Part shown: piece after piece, positions 59,657 to 64,000 of the stretch | Layout: every line of letters begins with the position of its first letter | How positions within the stretch are numbered: the stretch's first letter is position 1 | Source: CAZNOG01 sp964574635 | GTDB lineage: Bacteria > Bacteroidota > Bacteroidia > Flavobacteriales_D > Cryomorphaceae | Direction: 5' to 3' | Assembly: GCA_964574635.1 (NCBI GenBank) | Contig: CAZNOG010000007.1 | Location: 96,380-160,379 of the forward strand | Length of the DNA: 64,000 nucleotides | Program-made: the position numbers and the translations under genes | Notes under the pieces: model-generated | What the model was told of the DNA's origin: nothing | The model's database searches: none | What the model saw: only the letters and a program-made list of their open reading frames with translations

Positions 59657-60200
59657 GCGTGGAAAGGTATGAATTGATCAAAGTTTGGTTTGTCGAACTC
59701 ATGGTAGCCATTGTGGCTTGAAGTTTAGAAAAGGAAGTTGAAAATGCCTTTTGATCCTGATCGGATATGGCTGAAACGAAATCTTGGATGTCTCCATGCA
59801 ATGACCTGCCAATTGGTTCCGGACTTAGATTATTCAAGCAAAATTCCGCAAAATCCAATAGGGAGGCCTTTTCTTGAGATGAAAGCAAATATGACCTAAC
59901 ATCTTGTGCTTCTGCGCTACAGTCGCAGTTCGCGAAACCCCAACTGCAATAGCAGGAAGCACCTTCACCACTACAAGTTACGCTACAAGAACCCCAAATA
60001 CATGATGCTTCACAGAATGAACCTGTATTTTGTTTGGGCAGATCAGTATTATTTGGGTTACGTTCTTGGGATTCGTTGGCATTATAAGATGATTGTTTCA
60101 TCTCATGCAATTCGGTGCTCAAATTTGCAGGATTTTCCATGTCCTTCGAGCAACCAAAACTGACGATTAAGGCAGTGGCAATAGAGACCACAATACCCAT
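59634..60200 (-). CDS. Cys-rich exported lipoprotein, start possibly frameshifted
   Basis: From the ATG at 60,200 the 188-residue product has a lipoprotein signal with lipobox VSFGC. A Ser/Asn-rich linker leads to a compact core with eight cysteines (SFCEASCIWGSCSVTC, SGEGASCYCSWGFANCDC). A helical tail ends GLPKIY. The signal lacks its usual basic start. An ATG at 60,220 would supply MTPKIKK, but a run of seven A puts it out of frame by one base; eight A would fuse them. It overlaps the TlpA-like gene downstream. The core may be a disulfide-knotted peptide; no family recognised. Confidence 0.7.
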   Translation of the reverse strand: MGIVVSIATALIVSFGCSKDMENPANLSTELHEMKQSSYNANESQERNPNNTDLPKQNTGSFCEASCIWGSCSVTCSGEGASCYCSWGFANCDCSAEAQDVRSYLLSSQEKASLLDFAEFCLNNLSPEPIGRSLHGDIQDFVSAISDQDQKAFSTSFSKLQATMATMSSTNQTLINSYLSTHGLPKIY

Positions 60201-60249
60201 TTTTTTATTTTCGGTGTCATAATACTTGGATTAAAGTTTAAAATACCCG

Positions 60250-60302
60250 AACATCGACCATCGATCTCGGGGCTTCAAAAATGCGTGCACTCATTCTATC
60301 AG
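60250..60302 (-). repeat. Shared leader segment, copy at the Cys-rich lipoprotein locus
   Basis: Nearly identical to 54,628-54,680 (CATCGACCATCGATCTCGGG and following GCTTCAAAAATG). It lies 50 nt upstream of the start. The 60,303-60,401 interval is more diverged between the two loci and shows no gene. Confidence 0.75.
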
Positions 60303-60401
60303 TGCGACCAAAGTAAGGGGGGGGCGAGGATGCAAATAATTGTTGAAAACTCGCTTGTTTTGTTAATAACTCTTGGTTTTGAGGGTGTTTTTTGTCGTGG
60401 G

Positions 60402-60543
60402 CGGTCCATAATCATTCCAAATGACGGATCCCCAGTTCTTCCAGTTCAATTTGATTTCTGTTTCGATTGAAGTCGACCCGAAGCAACGTAACCGGAAAAA
60501 AAGTTTCTTTTGTTCGGATTCCCGGTCCCCGATCCCCGGTCCC
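60402..60543. repeat. 142-bp duplicated segment, copy 2
   Basis: Appears identical to 54,781-54,922; divergence starts only where the GGTCCC/GATCCCC microrepeat begins. Confidence 0.85.
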
Positions 60544-60730
60544 GGACCCCTCCGCTACAAAGAGATTCCGAAACAAGTTCGGAATGACCCGCGGAAAACA
60601 GCAAAACTCGATTACCGGTCCCTCCGCTACAAAGAGATGCCGAAACGAGTTCGGAATGACGCGCGGAAAATCAGCAAAGCTCGCTTACCGATCCCCGATC
60701 CCCGATCCCCGATCCCCGGTTCCCGGTCCC
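60544..60730. repeat. REP-like palindrome array C
   Basis: Two palindrome units (60,565-60,585 and 60,637-60,657, the second altered) followed by a run of four GATCCCC units at about 60,690-60,718. It ends next to the 3' end of the outer-membrane-type gene, as in arrays A and D. Confidence 0.8.
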
Positions 60731-60745
60731 TCCTCTACTAACGCA

Positions 60746-61387
60746 TCATTTCAAGGTGTAGCCCACGCTGAAATGCATCAGCGTCGAAAACTCCCAGTCA
60801 AACCAAGAAAATCTTTTGGCGGCTAAGCTGTCGTCATAGCCCAAAATCATGTTTACCCCCACACCAAATCGTTGCTTGAGATAAAACCGTTCGGTAAGTG
60901 GGGCTTTGAAACCGATGCCCACATTTTGTTCGATCCAAGTAAAGGGTCCTAAATAACTGAGCATCTCATAACCAATGATGCCTTGCTCAGTTCTGGTTTG
61001 AACCAATGTGGAATCGTACTCGATGTACGTACTGAACAATGCGGCCGGGGCATACCTCGCTTGAAGATCATAAAAAATAAAGGGTTCCAAATATTTCATC
61101 TTATCTTTCAGAATATATCTTTGATAGGTGAAATTCAAATTTATATAATGGTGAGCTTCGGTTGCGTATAATTTTTTTCTGTATATATCGGAACCTATTT
61201 CTATTTGACGAAAATTATTCAAGTTTACGCCCAATCCAAAACTGTATTCATTCTGTTGTCGAACCAATTCATATTGGACAGTGATATTCCGTCCGGCATC
61301 CGTGAAATTCAAACCCATGTTGAGGTTTTGTGCGTGGGATTCATGCAGGACAAACAGGAAAAAGACGATGGATATGAGGTATTTCAT
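60746..61387 (-). CDS. Outer-membrane beta-barrel-type protein, hypothetical
   Basis: The 213-residue protein starts MKYLISIVFFLFVLHESHAQ, a signal peptide cut after HAQ. Alternating beta-strands follow, such as NITVQYELVRQQNEYSFGLGVNLNNF, HHYINLNFTYQRYIL and WEFSTLMHFSVGYTLK. Aromatic strand ends suggest an outer-membrane barrel. The start at 61,387 is preferred over a longer frame lacking a signal. Its last 37 codons are repeated as fragments at 55,113 and 63,000. It lies 172 nt downstream of the type A sorting protein on the same strand. Confidence 0.72.
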   Translation of the reverse strand: MKYLISIVFFLFVLHESHAQNLNMGLNFTDAGRNITVQYELVRQQNEYSFGLGVNLNNFRQIEIGSDIYRKKLYATEAHHYINLNFTYQRYILKDKMKYLEPFIFYDLQARYAPAALFSTYIEYDSTLVQTRTEQGIIGYEMLSYLGPFTWIEQNVGIGFKAPLTERFYLKQRFGVGVNMILGYDDSLAAKRFSWFDWEFSTLMHFSVGYTLK

Positions 61388-61559
61388 GGCTCGCGAAGTA
61401 TTTGTCCGTGAAAATGAATGCAAAGTGGAAGGGGCATGACTTCCCCTCACGGAATAAATGTGACTTAGGTGTGAACTCTCCACAACCTGAATTTTGATTT
61501 TATACTGTCCGGCATCACCGCCGGAAAATGCAGCCGGAGGATTCACCACAATTTTTACA

Positions 61560-62519
61560 TCATTCCCGAACCACCACTCGGGAAAGCATATTTTCGTCGG
61601 TTTGGACACGGACCAAGTAGTAGCCCGATGCCAATGATTCCAAACTGAGTTCGGCGGTGTGGGGACCCGCCTCCAAAACCACCTTGCCCGTAAAGTCCAG
61701 CACGCGTACGGAAGCCACGGGCTGTTCGGTATGCAAGTGCAGGGTTCCCGTAGTGGGGTTGGGAAAAATTTTCAATCCGTCGTTCGCTTGCACGTCGGCC
61801 ACGCTCAGGGCACACGATTCAAAGACGGGGTTGAGATAGCTCAAGGATTCCGATTCATAGCACTGAACCACCGCGCCGAACTGACCGTCACACGCCGTCA
61901 CGACCATATAATCGCCGACGGGAACCATAAATCCGGTCAGTGAACCTATGCGTTCCACGACGATTACTTGCCCCATGCCCTGTAAAGTCGTATGTGCATC
62001 CCCGTCACCGAGGTAGGTGTATTGCAGTGCGACGCTTTTGAGAATTTGGCCATCAATCTCCACCGTACCGGCATCGATCACCTCCGCGAGAAAAGTGTCG
62101 ACGTACACTCCGTCCACGCCCGGCTCCCTCACCGGCACCACGTACTCCCAGGTATCGCCGATGGCGGCACCCAAATCGTAGGCGAGGTGAAAAACACCGT
62201 CATTCTCGGAGGCGTAAAAAACTGAATCCCCGGATTCGTATAAGTAATAGGGCGGCTGAACGGCCAAACACGAAAATGGATTGAGTTCCTCGCCGAGATA
62301 CTCGACTTTGGCACAATCGCGGCCCGCGAAGTTGGTCTGCTCGGTTACGGTAAATTGGGCTTGGTGGAATCCCGGTGTGAAGGCTTGTTGGAAGTTGTAC
62401 GTCCAAGTAGTGCCGGTGGTAAACCATTCATCGGGTTGTGCGTGTAATGTGTTGACGGTGATCAAGCTGAAGGCTAAAAAGACACAGCTTCCGGCGGTAA
62501 ATCGGTTTAGCACTCTCAT
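61560..62519 (-). CDS. Secreted protein with T9SS type A sorting domain
   Basis: The 319-residue protein has a signal peptide (CVFLAFSLITVNTLHAQ). A beta-rich central domain of about 210 residues contains WTYNFQQAFTPGFHQAQFTVTEQ. The C-terminal sorting domain is DGLKIFPNPTTGTLHLHTEQPVASVRVLDFTGKVV up to YYLVRVQTDENMLSRVVVRE. The sorting domain targets it to the type IX system for secretion or surface attachment. It has its own consensus promoter. The role of the central domain is not recognised. Confidence 0.88.
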   Translation of the reverse strand: MRVLNRFTAGSCVFLAFSLITVNTLHAQPDEWFTTGTTWTYNFQQAFTPGFHQAQFTVTEQTNFAGRDCAKVEYLGEELNPFSCLAVQPPYYLYESGDSVFYASENDGVFHLAYDLGAAIGDTWEYVVPVREPGVDGVYVDTFLAEVIDAGTVEIDGQILKSVALQYTYLGDGDAHTTLQGMGQVIVVERIGSLTGFMVPVGDYMVVTACDGQFGAVVQCYESESLSYLNPVFESCALSVADVQANDGLKIFPNPTTGTLHLHTEQPVASVRVLDFTGKVVLEAGPHTAELSLESLASGYYLVRVQTDENMLSRVVVRE

Positions 62520-62542
62520 CGTTTATTTTGATTGGTTAACTC

Positions 62543-62572
62543 CAAAGTTAAAAATGCTTTGGCGTTTAACAA
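62543..62572 (-). promoter_or_regulatory. Promoter of the T9SS type A protein gene
   Basis: On the minus strand TTG (62572-62570), a 19-nt spacer and TAACTTTG (62550-62543) match the consensus, 23 nt before the ATG. Confidence 0.75.
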
Positions 62573-62754
62573 GATTTTAACGATTAGAGCTTGAGGATAT
62601 TGTGCGTATTCGGGGAAGGCTAAGTTGGCTTGGTGAGGGTTGATTTGGCTTTGAGTTGTGGATTGGGGTGAAGCGATGATGTGAGTCTAAATCCGATTGG
62701 ATTCGTTTCACAGCCACCTACACAGCCACCTATCCGAATAATAGTTTCTTTCGA

Positions 62755-62980
62755 TTCGCATCCCTGATCCCGCCCCTACACAGAGATTCCGAAACAAGTT
62801 CGGAATGACGCACGGAAAAACAGCAAAACTCGATTACCGATCCCCGGTCCCGGACCCCTCCGCTACAAAGAGATTCCGAAACAAGTTCGGAATGACCCGC
62901 GGAAAACAGCAAAACTCGATTACCGATCCCTCCGCTACAAAGAGATTCCGAAACAAGTTTGGAATGACGCGCGCAGGGTG
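62755..62980. repeat. REP-like palindrome array D
   Basis: Three palindrome units at 62,786-62,806, 62,873-62,893 and 62,945-62,965, spaced 87 and 72 bp, with the same flanks as arrays A-C. Before it, 62,580-62,754 holds only a short direct repeat (CACAGCCACCTA twice near 62,711) and no gene. Confidence 0.8.
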
Positions 62981-62999
62981 GAAAAATATGAATAACGCA

Positions 63000-63110
63000 T
63001 CATTTCAAGGTGTAGCCCACGCTGAAATGCATCAGCGTTGAAAACTCCCAATCAAACCAAGAAAATCTGTTGGAGACTAAGCTGTCTTCGTAACCCAAAA
63101 GAATGATTCC
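63000..63110 (-). pseudogene. 3' fragment of the outer-membrane-type protein gene, copy 3
   Basis: The 37 codons read GIILLGYEDSLVSN, then RFSWFDWEFSTLMHFSVGYTLK and stop. They match the end of the gene at 60,746 without a premature stop. The upstream side is truncated by the duplicated leader, exactly as in the 55.1-kb copy. Confidence 0.8.
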
Positions 63111-63308
63111 TCCCAGCGGACAATGAGCACATTGTAACAATGTTTAGATAATCAAACGAAGTTACCAATAAAACGCGCTAAGTTTTCAACATTTCTTGCG
63201 TCTTTCTTTCTTTCTTTCTTTCACACATCTTATCAATCGTTAAGGATTGATAGGTGCGTTTAAATCCGGAAGACGCTTAATTTCCGGATGTTCTCAAAAT
63301 TTGGTGAG
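63111..63308 (+). promoter_or_regulatory. Duplicated structured leader of the 63,309 lipoprotein gene
   Basis: Homologous to 55,224-55,425. It has the ACAATG/CATTGT hairpin, a TTTC run (63,201-63,222), CAATC/GATTG (63,234-63,249) and ATCCGGAA/TTCCGGAT (63,264-63,289) with a 10-nt loop. The last hairpin ends 19 nt before the ATG, the same distance as in the other copy. Confidence 0.65.
63201..63222. repeat. TTTC tetranucleotide microsatellite, copy 2
   Basis: Five uninterrupted CTTT units, 86 nt before the ATG of the lipoprotein gene; the equivalent tract at 55.3 kb has an interrupted seven-unit form. Confidence 0.85.
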
Positions 63309-63961
63309 ATGAAGAGGTTTAATTTTTTGCACCCAATTGTGCTTGGTTTGATGGTCATGACAATATTGTCATGTTCAAAACAGGATGATTGGCCAATTGG
63401 TGATCCCAGCGGCCATATGGATCAAATGAAAAGCGGCAGTTCGAAGATGGATTCATTGAGTGTTTCGGAGTTATTTGGTGAATTTGAATTCACTTTTATG
63501 GCATGGTATGAGGGAAATAAAGTGAATAGCTACTTGTCTGTTAGCAAGCAAGTGTTTTTTTGTTTGACATTACAGAAACGATGGATATTTCAGTACCAGC
63601 ATATAGATTAGTTGTGTATAAAGATGTTGTGCATAAAGCAACCCAATTGGTAGCAAACTTTTCAAATGCCATTTTTCAAGATGACTTGATCAAGGAATTC
63701 GCTCTACTTGGTGAATTTTTGGTTTCGAAGGATTATCCTGTTGTATTGTTGGAGCAATTATTTGTCCACAACGCAATTATTAACACTGCAAATCGATCCG
63801 TGAAAACTAATACTGATTGCGGATGTCTTCCTCATCCTGCATACTTCACAAGTAAATTACCATTTTGGTGTCAGGAGGACTATGACATAAATGTATCCAA
63901 TTTTTTGGAGGTTTTCAGCAATCCGGATTTTGAGTTTGAAGACCCTGTTGAGCACCCCTAA
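63309..63961 (+). CDS. Exported lipoprotein gene interrupted by a -1 frameshift at a T7 run
   Basis: The first part (from ATG 63,309) is MKRFNFLHPIVLGLMVMTILSC, a lipoprotein signal with lipobox TILSC, followed by about 60 residues to SVSKQVFF. At seven T (63,555-63,561) the frame is lost; read one base back it continues as DITETMDISVPAYRLVVYKD up to the TAA at 63,959-63,961. The second part has CGCLPHPAYF and PFWCQEDY cysteines. So this is one gene of about 217 residues that is frameshifted, phase-variable or misread in sequencing. Family unknown; AT-rich. Confidence 0.65.
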
Positions 63962-64000
63962 ATCATCGGACACGATTACGAAAAAAAATTCGTAACTATG

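Noticed and set aside
54923..62980. CRISPR-like repeat arrays
   Set aside because: Units are 72-88 bp with repeated, not unique, spacers, and no cas genes are present; they are REP-like palindromes.

Overview
The window is a chromosomal segment from a GC-rich member of the Bacteroidota, most like the Flavobacteriales. The evidence is two type IX secretion substrates (a PKD/CHU_C gliding-type protein and a type A sorting-domain protein), promoters of the TTTG-N19/20-TAnnTTTG class, zinc-free S14 and L36, and the gene order rplQ-carA-eno. A species cannot be named from sequence alone.

Positions 1-32,800 hold ordinary metabolic and housekeeping genes: an amidohydrolase tail, an acyl-CoA synthetase, endonuclease IV, a SCO1 copper chaperone, a beta-oxidation operon (marR-fadN-fadA-fadE) whose promoter spacer contains a perfect inverted repeat, an AddB-like nuclease with a TPR protein, a large PKD/CHU_C surface protein, an ElaA acetyltransferase, an SRAP protein, L-2-hydroxyglutarate oxidase, purB with an MsbA-like ABC exporter, pyrG-yidC, a UvrD/PcrA helicase and several small membrane or lipoproteins.

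Positions 33,470-50,997 are one uninterrupted str-S10-spc-alpha superoperon (rpsL to rplQ, 32 genes including the short rpmJ). It has a consensus promoter at its front and a perfect 12-bp terminator at its end. carA and eno follow.

Positions 53,460-64,000 are different: more AT-rich, full of small exported proteins, broken genes, gene tails and REP-like palindrome arrays. Several intergenic leaders are duplicated and are followed by unrelated coding sequences. One locus (secreted protein plus thioredoxin-fold protein) sits between the leader and the 3' tail of another gene found intact 6 kb away, as if cassettes had been exchanged between conserved flanks. Three times a small exported protein is followed by a thioredoxin-fold protein. 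One duplicated leader carries a TTTC microsatellite and a hairpin with compensatory changes just before the start codon.

A separate signal is a dispersed structured element seen three times in otherwise empty intergenic DNA (19.6, 25.0 and 33.2 kb): a 19-bp-class hairpin with a conserved 17-19-nt loop and a CCGACCC box about 30 nt downstream. The stem sequence varies but pairing is kept. I do not recognise it as a described RNA or repeat family.
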